Positions 43,729 through 52,389 of a stretch of 64,000 bases of DNA are shown here, one piece after another. Under the pieces are notes generated by a model. It was not told where the DNA came from. It saw nothing but the letters and a program-made list of their open reading frames with translations, and ran no database searches. Every line of letters begins with the position of its first letter. The first letter of the stretch is position 1. Source of the stretch: JANLQX01 sp031418775. GTDB lineage: Bacteria; Actinomycetota; Acidimicrobiia; Acidimicrobiales; JANYDT01. Position numbers and translations under genes: made by a program. The stretch covers positions 23,875-87,874 of the forward strand of contig JANOJN010000079.1 in the NCBI GenBank assembly GCA_031418775.1. Direction: 5' to 3'.

Positions 43729-43796
43729 GCTACGCGCACATAGTTGCTTGCACCAGATGTCGCGACCACCAGCGACGAGTGCTACGTGCGCATAGC
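43729..43796. promoter_or_regulatory. Pair of near-palindromic 16-base elements before the nuclease gene
   Basis: gctacgcgcacatagt (43729-43744) and gctacgtgcgcatagc (43781-43796) share 12-13 of 16 bases, and each reads as GCTAYG-YGCR-CRTAGC, an imperfect palindrome. Their starts are 52 bases apart, close to five helical turns. This is an operator-like arrangement; the second overlaps the proposed GTG start of the next gene. No regulator is known. Confidence 0.35.
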
Positions 43797-44598
43797 AACA
43801 GTCAATCTGCTCCACGGTCGCTCGCTGACCGACGGTCTTGTCGACACCGAGCGCATGACTCGAGCAGTCGGCGAACTCGGCGCGTCGTTGGTCGGGTTAC
43901 AGGAAGTCGACCGGAACCAGTTTCGATCAGGCACCGTGGACCAGACCGCCCTGATCGCGAAGTCGATGACCGGTGGCTCCAACGAAGTCAGCTACCGCTT
44001 CGTCCCGGCGATCGTGGGCGAGCCCGGCGCACGATGGACATCCGCAGCACACGCCGACCCGCTGAGCGGACATGATCTGGCGTCCGGCGACGGACTTCCG
44101 CCGGCGTACGGGATCGGACTCATCTCGCTCCTACCGGTCGAGTCTTGGCATGTCATCCGGCTGCCCGCCGCTCCGGTTCGTTCACCGATCCTGCTGCCGG
44201 GAACCCGACGTCCGATGCTGCTTCCCGACGAGCCGCGGGTGGCCCTTGTCGCGGTGCTGCCCGACGGAGCGGCTCCGTTCCGAACCGTCGCAACGACACA
44301 CCTGTCGTTCGTGCCCGGATGGAACCTCCGCCAACTGCGCCGGGTGCTCCGTGCCCTTGGCGAGCTTCCGGGTCCACGTGTCCTCCTCGGCGATCTCAAC
44401 CTGCCCCATGCCGTCGTCTCCCGCGGTTCGCGGGGCTGGACGTCACTGGGCCGGATTCCTACCTACCCAGGAACAGACCCCAGGATTCAGTTCGACCACA
44501 TCCTGACCGACACGACGTCTGTCGTGGCGGGATCATCGAGCCGTGCCGTGGCTATGACCATCTCTGACCACCGCGCGCTCGTCATTGACTTCGGCTGA
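43786..44598 (+). CDS. Endonuclease/exonuclease/phosphatase family protein
   Basis: A 270-residue DNase-I-like fold protein. It has IATVNLLHGR, GLQEVDRNQFRSG (metal Glu), VLLGDLNLPHA (GDxN) and ISDHRALVIDFG (SDH catalytic end). Substrates in the family range from nucleic acid to phosphoinositides and sphingomyelin; nothing here decides. There is no signal peptide if the GTG at 43786 is the start; a TTG at 43744 would add 14 residues. A structured region follows the stop. Confidence 0.82.
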   Translation: MRIATVNLLHGRSLTDGLVDTERMTRAVGELGASLVGLQEVDRNQFRSGTVDQTALIAKSMTGGSNEVSYRFVPAIVGEPGARWTSAAHADPLSGHDLASGDGLPPAYGIGLISLLPVESWHVIRLPAAPVRSPILLPGTRRPMLLPDEPRVALVAVLPDGAAPFRTVATTHLSFVPGWNLRQLRRVLRALGELPGPRVLLGDLNLPHAVVSRGSRGWTSLGRIPTYPGTDPRIQFDHILTDTTSVVAGSSSRAVAMTISDHRALVIDFG

Positions 44599-44599
44599 C

Positions 44600-44637
44600 T
44601 CACGAAACATCCCTCGTCGAAGCGAGGTCCTTCGTGA
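44600..44637 (+). terminator. Two-part hairpin after the nuclease gene
   Basis: Outer stem tcacgaa/ttcgtga (44600-44606 with 44631-44637) encloses an inner stem cctcg/cgagg (44612-44616 with 44623-44627) with a 6-base loop. There is no T tract. It lies right at the stop of the nuclease gene and before mobA. Confidence 0.55.
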
Positions 44638-44679
44638 CCCGCGTCAGTCCATGATCCGCCCGCGAGCGAGAATGACGAC

Positions 44680-45330
44680 GTGGATGCAATCGTGCTCGCC
44701 GGCGGAGCCAGTCGTCGGATGGGAACGGACAAGACCCGCATCCTGCTGGGAGGCCGCACGCTCCTCGAGCGCAGCATCGACGCTCTGCGTCAGGCCGGTG
44801 CCGAACGAATCGTCGTCGTGAATCGCGACGGGGACGCTACCGGCCTCGTCGAAGGTGTCGTCGCCGTGGCCGATTCGATGCCCGGCAGTGGTCCGCTCGG
44901 CGGCATCATCGACGGCCTCCGCCACCTGGCCCGGCAGGCCTTGCTCGATTCGAACGACGGGGACGAACCTTCGGGTGGGGACGTGGTTCTCGTCGTTGCG
45001 TCCGATCATCCCGAGCACGATCCCCGCGAACTGGCCTTCGTGGCCTCGCTGCTCCTTGCCGCCACACCGGAGACAGCGGCCGTCATCCCTGTCGTCGACG
45101 GGCGCGACCAGACGTTGCACGCGGCCTATCGCCGATGGTTGGCCGAACCACTCGCTGCCCAGTTCGCGGCGGGGGAGCGATCTCTTCATCGGGCTCTCGA
45201 TGCCCATCCCACGGTAAGAGCCGAGCGCACCGGGCCGGTACGGCGTTCCTATCGAGACCTCGACGACCCGACTGACCTCGAGACGTACCGGTCCGAGTCA
45301 GCGGGTGTCCGGGAAGGACGCAGCGGGTAG
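44680..45330 (+). CDS. mobA: Molybdenum cofactor guanylyltransferase
   Basis: A 216-residue nucleotidyltransferase with the GTP-binding opening IVLAGGASRRMGTDKTRILLGG, ERIVVVNRDG and VVASDHPEHDP (the Asp in place of the usual CD). It attaches GMP to molybdopterin to make the bis-MGD-type cofactor. No other molybdenum genes are in the window, which leaves a related sugar-nucleotide transferase as a minor alternative. It starts with GTG. The rhodanese and RNase D genes follow closely in the same direction. Confidence 0.88.
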   Translation: MDAIVLAGGASRRMGTDKTRILLGGRTLLERSIDALRQAGAERIVVVNRDGDATGLVEGVVAVADSMPGSGPLGGIIDGLRHLARQALLDSNDGDEPSGGDVVLVVASDHPEHDPRELAFVASLLLAATPETAAVIPVVDGRDQTLHAAYRRWLAEPLAAQFAAGERSLHRALDAHPTVRAERTGPVRRSYRDLDDPTDLETYRSESAGVREGRSG

Positions 45331-45340
45331 TCTGGCGACG

Positions 45341-45700
45341 ATGAACGACCCCGTGCCAGGGATCGGGGTCGCCGAACTCGGAACTGCGTTGCGCGTCGGT
45401 GGCGTCCTGATCGACGTCCGTGAGCCCGACGAATACGTCCAAGCGCATGTCGGTGGTGCCCGGCTCGTGCCGCTGCAGAACGTCCCCGACGTGGTTGGGG
45501 AACTCCCCGTCGACCAGCCGGTCTACGTCATCTGCCTCAGCGGCGGCCGCAGCCACCACGCCGCGACCTTCCTTCGTGGCCAGGGCATCGATGCGATAAA
45601 TGTGCTCGGCGGTACGGCGGCGTGGCTGCGGGCTGGCTTGCCATATCTGAGCGGCTCGGAGACCGGCGACATCGAACCTTCGGAGATGGACCAACGATGA
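45341..45700 (+). CDS. Rhodanese-like sulfurtransferase
   Basis: A 119-residue single-domain rhodanese with the opening LIDVREPDEYVQAHVGGARLVPL and the active-site loop VICLSGGRSHHAA containing Cys65. It would carry sulfur as a persulfide. The ATG at 45341 is 10 bases after mobA, and its stop overlaps the RNase D start (ATGA), so all three are one unit. A sulfur-transfer role linked to molybdopterin is possible but inferred. Confidence 0.92.
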   Translation: MNDPVPGIGVAELGTALRVGGVLIDVREPDEYVQAHVGGARLVPLQNVPDVVGELPVDQPVYVICLSGGRSHHAATFLRGQGIDAINVLGGTAAWLRAGLPYLSGSETGDIEPSEMDQR

Positions 45701-46986
45701 TCCGCCAGTCGTCAGGCCCGAGTTCCGCGCACGCCGAGGTCACCGGTCTTGTCCGCATCGACACCGGCGAGGCTCTCGACAGTCTGATCGACGAGCTCCT
45801 CGACCAAGAGGCCTACGCCATCGACACCGAGTTCCTCCGTGAGCGCACGTACTATCCGCAGCTCGCGTTGGTGCAGATCGGATGGGAGGACCGCGTCGCC
45901 ATCATCGATCCGCTGATCGTCGACGTCAGGCCGCTCCGGCGCCTCCTCGAGAGCGACGTCGTCGCGGTGTTCCACGCCGCCGACCAGGATCTCGAAGTGC
46001 TCGACCTCGAGTGCGGTGCGATTCCGCGTCGGATGTTCGACACCCAGCTCGCCGCCGGATTCGTCGGCTTTTCGACGCCATCGCTCATGACGCTGGTCGA
46101 ACGGCTGGTCGGCGTCAAGCTCTCGAAGGGGGACCGTCTCACCGATTGGACGAAGCGGCCGCTGACCGAGGCCCAGATCCGCTACGCCGCCTCCGACGTT
46201 GTGCATCTCCTCGAAATACGCCGCCTCCTGACGGCGGAGCTCGAAGCCAGCGAGCGGATGGGTTGGGTCGAAGAGGAGTCCGAGATCCTCCGGGTGCGGC
46301 AGCGGGGAAACAACGACCCGAACATCGCGTGGTGGCGCCTCAAAGACGGCCGGGTTCTTCGCGGCCGCGACCGGCTTCTTGCCCAAGAGATATGCGCCTG
46401 GCGGGAGCGGCGCGCCCAGCACGACGATCGGCCGGTCCGGTTCGTCCTCCCGGACCTCGCCGTCGTCGCCATCGCCCAGGGCCATCCGAAGACCACCGCC
46501 GAACTCGTGAGCCTGCGCGGCATGGACGGTCGCTACACCAGGTCTCACGGGGGACAGGAACTGATCGACTGCGTCGCTCGGGCGGAACAACAGTCCATGG
46601 ACGCGCTTCGGCTACCCGACCCGGACGACTTCGATCGGCGACTCCGCCCGGCGCTCACGCTCATTTCGGCGTGGGTCGGGCAGTTGAGCCACGACGTCAA
46701 GGTGGAGGCGTCACTCCTCGCCACGCGGTCCGACCTCGTCGCCTTCCTCCGGGGCGACGCCGGGGCCAGGTTGGCGTCGGGTTGGCGCAACGAGATCCTC
46801 GGTGACCGCGTGCGACGGGTCATCTCCGGGGAAGCGGCCATCGCTTTCGATCGGGTCCACGGGCTCGTCCTCGAGCATCGGTCCGGCAACGAACTGGTCG
46901 TCCCGATCGCCCTGCCGAGCTCGGCGTGGGGGACCGAGGCACCCGACCACCGTCTCGAGGGCTACGACGAGGCCTCCGGAAACTGA
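45697..46986 (+). CDS. rnd: Ribonuclease D
   Basis: A 429-residue 3'-5' exoribonuclease. The DEDDy residues are present: DTEFLRERTYYP, HAADQDLEVLDLE, and YAASDVVHLLEI with its Tyr and Asp. Two HRDC-like helical domains follow (about 220-300 and 315-390). It trims tRNA and other stable RNA ends. The start overlaps the rhodanese stop. Confidence 0.95.
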   Translation: MIRQSSGPSSAHAEVTGLVRIDTGEALDSLIDELLDQEAYAIDTEFLRERTYYPQLALVQIGWEDRVAIIDPLIVDVRPLRRLLESDVVAVFHAADQDLEVLDLECGAIPRRMFDTQLAAGFVGFSTPSLMTLVERLVGVKLSKGDRLTDWTKRPLTEAQIRYAASDVVHLLEIRRLLTAELEASERMGWVEEESEILRVRQRGNNDPNIAWWRLKDGRVLRGRDRLLAQEICAWRERRAQHDDRPVRFVLPDLAVVAIAQGHPKTTAELVSLRGMDGRYTRSHGGQELIDCVARAEQQSMDALRLPDPDDFDRRLRPALTLISAWVGQLSHDVKVEASLLATRSDLVAFLRGDAGARLASGWRNEILGDRVRRVISGEAAIAFDRVHGLVLEHRSGNELVVPIALPSSAWGTEAPDHRLEGYDEASGN

Positions 46987-47170
46987 CCGGACACCTCGTG
47001 TTTCCTCTGGTCAGCACCCTCTTTCCGGCGATGCCCGCTGGGGTTGACCGCCTCGCCTACGCTGAAATCCCGCAAGACGATCGCTTTTCGCTCACTGGTT
47101 CCTCATGCGGGCACCGGAGACTCGTACCCGGCCACCTGGGACTTCCCCAATCGAAGGAGACCGCCACCTA

Positions 47171-47938
47171 ATGCTCACCACACGTTTTCGCCGTTCCCGC
47201 CTCGCTGCTGCGTTCGCTCTCGGCGCCGCATCTCTCGTCGTGGCGCCGCCGGTCGCCCAGGCTCAGGCGACGCCGTCGATTGTGCCGCCCGGCGTCACCA
47301 ACTCCTGTCTCGGCTACCCGCAGCTCACGACCGTCGCCTACCTCAATGAAGGCAAGTTCGGCTCGGTGATCCGGGTGTATGCGAAGCCCGATGAGACGTC
47401 GCAGCTCCTCGCCACGCTCGCCGTCGGCCAGGAGATCAAGGGCCGCCCGACCTTCACGGTGATCGGCACCGACGGCGATTGGGTGCACGTCAACGCTCCG
47501 ATCCGCCCCAACGGCACCACCGGCTACGTCCGCAAGAAGGACGTCAAGACCTATCAGCACCCCTGGGCGATCGTCATCGAACTGGGCCGCAAGCAGCTCA
47601 CGGTCTGCAACTCCGGCCGCACGGTGCAGCGCGAGAAGGTCGGCATCGGCGTTGCCGCCCGACCGACCCCGACGGGGGCGTGTTTCACCGTTGAACTCAT
47701 CAAGACGCGCAAGCCCAAGGGTGCGTACGGCCCCTACGCCTACGGGCTCTCGTGCTTCTCCGACGTAATCTTCAGTTTCGGTGCCGGCGGCGATGGTCGA
47801 CTCGGCATCCACGGCACCAACGAGCCGAAGAGGCTCGGTACGGCCGTGTCGAGCGGGTGTATCCGGGTGAGCAATACCGGCATTACGAAAATGGCGAAGA
47901 CCCTGCCCGTCGGTGTGCCGACGTTCATCGTCGCCTAG
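47171..47938 (+). CDS. Secreted L,D-transpeptidase (YkuD) with SH3-like domain
   Basis: A 255-residue exported protein. It has a signal peptide (~1-32, ending AQAQA), an SH3b-like domain (~50-128, RVYAKPDETSQLLATLAVGQ) and a YkuD catalytic domain (~133-255). His214 (GIHGTNEP) and Cys230 (VSSGCIRVSN) are the catalytic pair that crosslinks peptidoglycan stem peptides 3-3. The stop codon and last four codons are tandemly duplicated in the DNA. It has its own 184-base upstream region after rnd. Confidence 0.93.
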   Translation: MLTTRFRRSRLAAAFALGAASLVVAPPVAQAQATPSIVPPGVTNSCLGYPQLTTVAYLNEGKFGSVIRVYAKPDETSQLLATLAVGQEIKGRPTFTVIGTDGDWVHVNAPIRPNGTTGYVRKKDVKTYQHPWAIVIELGRKQLTVCNSGRTVQREKVGIGVAARPTPTGACFTVELIKTRKPKGAYGPYAYGLSCFSDVIFSFGAGGDGRLGIHGTNEPKRLGTAVSSGCIRVSNTGITKMAKTLPVGVPTFIVA

Positions 47939-47953
47939 TTCATCGTCGCCTAG
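47924..47953 (+). repeat. Tandem duplication of the last 15 bases of the transpeptidase gene
   Basis: ttcatcgtcgcctag occurs twice in direct tandem, at 47924-47938 (last four codons plus stop) and 47939-47953. It leaves the protein unchanged and looks like a small slippage event. Confidence 0.95.
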
Positions 47954-48067
47954 CGATTCTCGGACCACGCGCCGGGCGTGAACGGCATGTGTCGTTCACG
48001 CCCGGTTTGCGTAGTCGGGGGCTACGCTCCGATCGGTCCATTTACCAACGTCACGACGGAGACTGCG

Positions 48068-48805
48068 ATGCGCATCGAAACCCGCCACACCCCATCGTTC
48101 GGTATCGGCCGGTGCACCCTGGGCGGTGGTGAGTCCGTCAAGGTCGAGGCCGGGGCCATGATGGCGATGAGCACCGGGATGAATCTCCAGTCGAAGGCCG
48201 AAGGCGGGGTGTTCAAGTCGCTCAAGCGCGCCGCGCTCGGCGGCGAGTCCTTCTTCCTGACCACCTACAACGCCCCGGATCAGGGCGGTTGGGTCGATGT
48301 CGCCCCCCGTCTCCCCGGCGACCTCGTCACGTTCGAGCTGACCGCGCAGCGTTCCTACGTCATCCAAAAGGGCTCGTGGCTGGCGTCGACTACCGACATT
48401 GCACTCGACACCAAGTGGGGTGGGTTCAAGAACCTCTTCGGCAGCGAAGGCGGGTTCGTCGTGCGGGCGAGCGGCAGCGGGCCGCTGTTGCTCAGCTGTT
48501 TCGGGGCGCTCGACAAGTGGGAGCTGGCCGCTGGTGAGTCGATCACCGTCGACACCGGCCACATGGTGGCCTACGAGGACACCGTCTCCATGACCCTGCG
48601 AAAGGTCACTGGCGGCCTGGTGCAGTCGTTCAAGAGCGGCGAGGGCATCGTCTTCGACTTCACCGGACCCGGCACCGTCTATACGCAGACGAGAAACCCG
48701 AACGAGCTGCTCAGCTGGATCGGATCCTCGATCGGCACCGGGAACTCGTCGGGCGGTGCCGTGCTCGGCGGCGGGCTGCTCGGCGGCCTGATGAGCCGAG
48801 ACTGA
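48068..48805 (+). CDS. AIM24/TIGR00266 family protein
   Basis: A 245-residue beta-sandwich protein of the AIM24 (TIGR00266) family. It has KVEAGAMMAMSTGMNL, GGESFFLTTYNA and the glycine-rich C-terminus (GGAVLGGGLLGGLMSR) seen in this family. Its biochemical role is unknown. It ends 41 bases from the convergent ABC exporter of the RiPP locus. A 207-base fragment of a close paralogue lies at 56988-57194, next to the duplicated RiPP genes, which marks it as part of the duplicated segment. Confidence 0.9.
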   Translation: MRIETRHTPSFGIGRCTLGGGESVKVEAGAMMAMSTGMNLQSKAEGGVFKSLKRAALGGESFFLTTYNAPDQGGWVDVAPRLPGDLVTFELTAQRSYVIQKGSWLASTTDIALDTKWGGFKNLFGSEGGFVVRASGSGPLLLSCFGALDKWELAAGESITVDTGHMVAYEDTVSMTLRKVTGGLVQSFKSGEGIVFDFTGPGTVYTQTRNPNELLSWIGSSIGTGNSSGGAVLGGGLLGGLMSRD

Positions 48806-48845
48806 AACACCACAGAGGTTGGACTACTGATCCGCGACCCTCACC

Positions 48846-50537
48846 TCACGATGCGGCGACTGCTGACGCGGTCTGCTCCACGAGCCGACCTCGATCGATC
48901 CGGAACGTTCGATCGGCGATGCCGAGGACATCACGGTCGTGGGTGATGACAATGATGGTCGGCCGCTGGGGCAGTGATCTCAACTGCAGCAGGAGACGTT
49001 GAACAGCCGGCCGATCGAGGTGATTGGTGGGCTCGTCGAGCACCAACACCTGGGGTTGACGAACGAGCGCCCGCGTGAGCGCGATGCGCTGTCGCTGGCC
49101 ACCGGAGAGGCGGACGCCGCCTTCGCCGATCGGCGTGTTCAGACCGAGCGGTAGGGAGCGGATCATGTCATCGGCAGCCGCAAGGCGCGCCGATTCCCAG
49201 ATCTCTTCGTCGGTCGAGTCCGGACACCCGTACGCGATGTTGTCGCGCACTGTTCCGTTGATGAACGCCGGATCTTGGTGGACCAATGCAATGTGGGAGC
49301 GCCATGAGCGCATGGAGAGCTGATCGAAAGGGACACCGTCAGCGAGAAGACGCCCTCTCGTCGGTCGGTACCACCCCATCAGCAGATTCATCATCGTCGT
49401 CTTGCCAGCTCCGTTCGGTCCGAGAATGGCTACGGTCCCGCCGGCGGCGAGGTCAAGGGTCACATTGTCGAGAATGATCCGATCGTCGTAGGCAAAGCTC
49501 ACCCCCTCGAACGCGATCTCGCCACGCAGGGGCGGGCTCAGCGTGCCCAGATAGGGCGGCGCCTGCGCTGCGTCGTACCACTCCTGCAGCGAGAGCAGAG
49601 CCTCACGACCGATCAGCATTCCGGGGAGAGCTCCGAGGAGCGACTGGATTGCCCCCTGAGCCATGGCCATGACCACGAAGAACGAGAGGAAGGTACCGAT
49701 CGTTATTTCGCCCTCCTGTACCTGGAGCCCGCCGACAAAGAGGACGATGACCCCCGTCATCGACACGGTGAGGGCCTGCATCTGCTGATACAGGTTCTGG
49801 ATCCGCGACAGTTGCTGTTGACGAACGGAAACGTCGTGGATGCGTGACCCGCAGCGGTCGACCTCCTCGTCAACTGCGTTCTGGGCGGACGTGAGATCCC
49901 AGATCCGCACTGCCCGATGAATCGCGCCGTTGAAGCGCTGCGTGGCGAGGCGGTACTCCTTCGCTCGGGCATCGACCTTTCCGCGCGCGAGGTGGTTGAC
50001 AAGGGCAGCGACCGGCGCGGCGACCAGCATGATCATGCCGAGCCGCGGGCTCAGGACCAACAGGTATGCACTCAGTGCAATGCCGGTAATCGCCGACGGG
50101 ATCACGCTGTTGATCAATGATCCGCTGACGTCGGCGACCCGACTGGTGTCGGAAGCGATGATCGACTGCATCTCCGCCGCCTCCTGCGAGGTGATGAATG
50201 AGCGGGGGAGTTCGTGCAACCGTCCGACGAGGTCGTTGCGAAGCCTCGCTGTCGCCTCGGCATTCACGCGGGCGGACATTCGTTGGATCATCGTGCTCAG
50301 TGCCGCGCTGAGTAGGTACACCGCGACCATCGAGGCGGTGATCGCGAGGAGGAACCGTGGTGTGCCGGTCGTGAAGCCCTTGTCGATGGCCTGTCGGACC
50401 AAGAGCGCGATTGGCACAGAGAGCAGTGAGCGAACGAGCGACCCGACCAAGCACAGCGCAACAACGCGTGCGTGACCGCGATAGTACCGGGCATACATTG
50501 TCCACAGCGATCTACGTTCTCCCGCAGAAAAGTTCAC
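48846..50537 (-). CDS. ABC exporter (fused permease-ATPase) of the RiPP locus
   Basis: A 563-residue half-transporter. A six-helix membrane domain (~20-315) is followed by an ATPase with Walker A (ILGPNGAGKTTMM), signature (LSGGQRQRIALTRAL) and Walker B (VLVLDEPTNHLD). There is no C39 peptidase domain; a B2-type peptidase is encoded next door instead, as in lasso-peptide loci. It probably exports the mature peptide and gives immunity. The GTG at 50537 is supported by an AAAGG site and by conservation of this start region in the second locus (about 58716-58725); an ATG at 50498 is the alternative. It is divergent from the biosynthetic operon across 123 bases. Confidence 0.88.
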   Translation of the reverse strand: MNFSAGERRSLWTMYARYYRGHARVVALCLVGSLVRSLLSVPIALLVRQAIDKGFTTGTPRFLLAITASMVAVYLLSAALSTMIQRMSARVNAEATARLRNDLVGRLHELPRSFITSQEAAEMQSIIASDTSRVADVSGSLINSVIPSAITGIALSAYLLVLSPRLGMIMLVAAPVAALVNHLARGKVDARAKEYRLATQRFNGAIHRAVRIWDLTSAQNAVDEEVDRCGSRIHDVSVRQQQLSRIQNLYQQMQALTVSMTGVIVLFVGGLQVQEGEITIGTFLSFFVVMAMAQGAIQSLLGALPGMLIGREALLSLQEWYDAAQAPPYLGTLSPPLRGEIAFEGVSFAYDDRIILDNVTLDLAAGGTVAILGPNGAGKTTMMNLLMGWYRPTRGRLLADGVPFDQLSMRSWRSHIALVHQDPAFINGTVRDNIAYGCPDSTDEEIWESARLAAADDMIRSLPLGLNTPIGEGGVRLSGGQRQRIALTRALVRQPQVLVLDEPTNHLDRPAVQRLLLQLRSLPQRPTIIVITHDRDVLGIADRTFRIDRGRLVEQTASAVAAS

Positions 50538-50562
50538 GTGACGAGCCTTTCATGCACGTACA

Positions 50563-50587
50563 GTGGTTGTCTAACGAAAATTACCAC
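50563..50587. promoter_or_regulatory. Conserved inverted repeat upstream of the PqqD-like gene (locus 1)
   Basis: gtggttgt ... accac with 25 bases overall, 98 bases before the PqqD-like start and 26 bases from the exporter start. A matching element with the same length and spacing (58745-58769) lies 97 bases before the PqqD stub in the second locus. Being kept where the coding sequence is lost suggests an operator or regulatory hairpin controlling both directions. Confidence 0.55.
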
Positions 50588-50660
50588 GCAGAGTTGTTTT
50601 CTCGCTCATATTCTGACAGTCTCTCTCGTAAGCAACGGAAAATGCCGATACGGGAGAACC

Positions 50661-50939
50661 ATGAACACGCTCGGAGAGTTTCGGATCAGTGCGAACGCCG
50701 TCGCACAAGAGGTTGGCGGCGAATTGATCGTGCTCGACATGGTGACGGAGCGCTATCTCGCCATCGACCGGGTCGGAAGCCAGATCTGGGGATTTCTTTC
50801 CCAAGGGTTCCCGCTTGTCGAGGTCATCGACAAGTTGACCGCACTCTATGGCGTGGATCGGTCGCGCATCGAGCAAGACGTCAAGTGCTTCGTCCAGCAG
50901 TTGGAGGACCTCGGGCTTGGGACACAGAGCTGGTCATGA
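50661..50939 (+). CDS. PqqD-like RiPP recognition element (lasso B1 type)
   Basis: A 92-residue PqqD-fold protein. It has SANAVAQEVGGELIVLDMVTERYLAIDRVGSQIWGFL in pieces, then VIDKLTALYGVDRSRIEQDVKCFVQQLEDLGL. In lasso-peptide loci this B1 protein binds the leader's YxxP motif and presents the precursor to the B2 protease. There are no PQQ genes here. It follows a GGGAGAA site and overlaps the next gene by ATGA, beginning a four-gene coupled operon. Confidence 0.9.
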   Translation: MNTLGEFRISANAVAQEVGGELIVLDMVTERYLAIDRVGSQIWGFLSQGFPLVEVIDKLTALYGVDRSRIEQDVKCFVQQLEDLGLGTQSWS

Positions 50940-51430
50940 CCGACGGAAGCTCCGGGCGCCGCGCCCGCTGGCGCTATGTCGACGCAGGCAGGGTGGTCGT
51001 GCTCGCCGTCCCGATCCTCGTCCGCATGCGATGGAGGCTCGACCGCGACGGCTTCGACTCGGCGAGGACCCTGGCCGACCACCTCGCGAAGCATCGTCGG
51101 ACGATTCGCCTCAAGGCGACGAGTGTCGCCGAGATCGTGCACCGCGTCGCCATCCTTTCGCCGGACCGGCTGAATTGCCTTCCACAAGCCCTCACTCTGT
51201 GGTGCCTCACCCGATCTGCTGGGCATCAGACCGAACTCAAGATCGGCGTTGCTCCCCGAAGCGGCACCAGCGAAGCCCTTGCCGCGCATGCTTGGGTCGA
51301 ATTGGACGGAAAAGCTCTCGGCGAGAACACGACGCGCTACGTCACGCTCTCCTCCGATCAGCACGTGATGACTGGAGGCTTGCCGGGGCGGCGTGACCCG
51401 CAGCCTGCGGCGAAGAAGGCGACACGATGA
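50936..51430 (+). CDS. Lasso-type B2 leader peptidase (transglutaminase fold)
   Basis: A 164-residue protein of the lasso-peptide B2 family. The papain/transglutaminase-like triad is visible: Cys81 (RLNCLPQALTLWCL), His118 (AAHAWVEL) and Asp124 (LDGK). It would cut the leader from the precursor. It overlaps both neighbours by ATGA. The C-terminal ~20 residues are basic and probably disordered. Confidence 0.9.
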   Translation: MTDGSSGRRARWRYVDAGRVVVLAVPILVRMRWRLDRDGFDSARTLADHLAKHRRTIRLKATSVAEIVHRVAILSPDRLNCLPQALTLWCLTRSAGHQTELKIGVAPRSGTSEALAAHAWVELDGKALGENTTRYVTLSSDQHVMTGGLPGRRDPQPAAKKATR

Positions 51431-52389
51431 TCCCGACCACAGCGTCTGCCTACCGGTTCGCGGACATCACGGTCTTCAGTGAGTTGGCCCTGCCCGGCCT
51501 ACCGGCAGCCGCCCACGGAGAATTGCCGGACGTGACCGTCATGATTCGACCGAGCCGGGACCTCGAAGACTGCACCGAGTACGGACGATGCGACTGGTCA
51601 GCTGAAGGAAGCCTCGTGATGGACCTGCCACCCTTCGCCCGATTGGTTTTCAGCGTCGCCGACTCGGCGATCATCGTGGAGCCATTCCCGAACGCGAGAG
51701 AGAGTGTCCTCCGCCACGTCGTGGTCGATACCGCACTTCCGCGGTGGTTGGCGATGGTTGGGCGCCCTACCTTTCACGCAACCGCGGTTGAGTCCGACGG
51801 GAAAGTCCTCGCGTTTCTCGGGGGTTCCGGTCAGGGGAAGTCGACGCTTTCCGGAGCGATGGTGGCAAACGGTGCCCGGTGGATCGCCGACGACCTCTTG
51901 CTCCTCAACATGGACGGCCCCATCGTGCAGGCGATTCCTACGATCGTGTCGACCCGGCTCCGACCTGACTCCGCGGGAGCGTTGGGCATCGACCACCGGG
52001 AGGGCGAGATCATCTCGTCTCGCGCCTCCAAGCGCCGCTGGGATGTCCCCGCAGCCGCGACGTCCTCGCCCCTTGCGTGCATGTTCTTCCTCGACCGCCG
52101 AGCAGAACCCGACGGGCCGGTCACCATCTCGGGGATCACGAACAGCACGGCGGTGGGGGAGTTGGCGGGGCATTGGCTTCTGACCGACACCGGCGCGATC
52201 GCTCCCCTGAAGTTCCTGACGACCGCGACACAGCTGATTCGGACAACCCCGATGGTCCGTCTCTCGTATCCGAGTTCGTACGAAGCGCTCCCTCAGGTGA
52301 TCGGAGCAGTTCGAACTGAAGTCGAGTCTGGGCTTCGCCGTCAGCACGATTCTTCCGTACCTCTTCGCCTCGCACGAGGGGGTGGATGA
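51427..52389 (+). CDS. HPr-kinase-like RiPP kinase (copy 1)
   Basis: A 320-residue HPrK-related kinase. A Walker A loop (GGSGQGKSTLSG, residues 132-142) follows HATAV, and an acidic pair appears in WIADDLLLL (155-156). Such kinases in paeninodin- and pseudomycoidin-type lasso clusters phosphorylate a Ser of the precursor. The N-terminal ~100 residues form a separate domain. It overlaps the B2 and nucleotidyltransferase genes by ATGA. A paralogue with conserved block order is encoded at 58985-59941. Confidence 0.88.
   Translation: MIPTTASAYRFADITVFSELALPGLPAAAHGELPDVTVMIRPSRDLEDCTEYGRCDWSAEGSLVMDLPPFARLVFSVADSAIIVEPFPNARESVLRHVVVDTALPRWLAMVGRPTFHATAVESDGKVLAFLGGSGQGKSTLSGAMVANGARWIADDLLLLNMDGPIVQAIPTIVSTRLRPDSAGALGIDHREGEIISSRASKRRWDVPAAATSSPLACMFFLDRRAEPDGPVTISGITNSTAVGELAGHWLLTDTGAIAPLKFLTTATQLIRTTPMVRLSYPSSYEALPQVIGAVRTEVESGLRRQHDSSVPLRLARGGG

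Noticed and set aside
50538..50660. A RiPP precursor between exporter and PqqD-like gene in locus 1
   Set aside because: Frames on both strands here give only 10-40 residue stretches with no YxxP leader motif; the conserved feature is the inverted repeat.
50661..50939. PqqD of pyrroloquinoline quinone synthesis
   Set aside because: There is no pqqA/B/C/E, and the gene is coupled to a lasso-type B2 protease and kinase.
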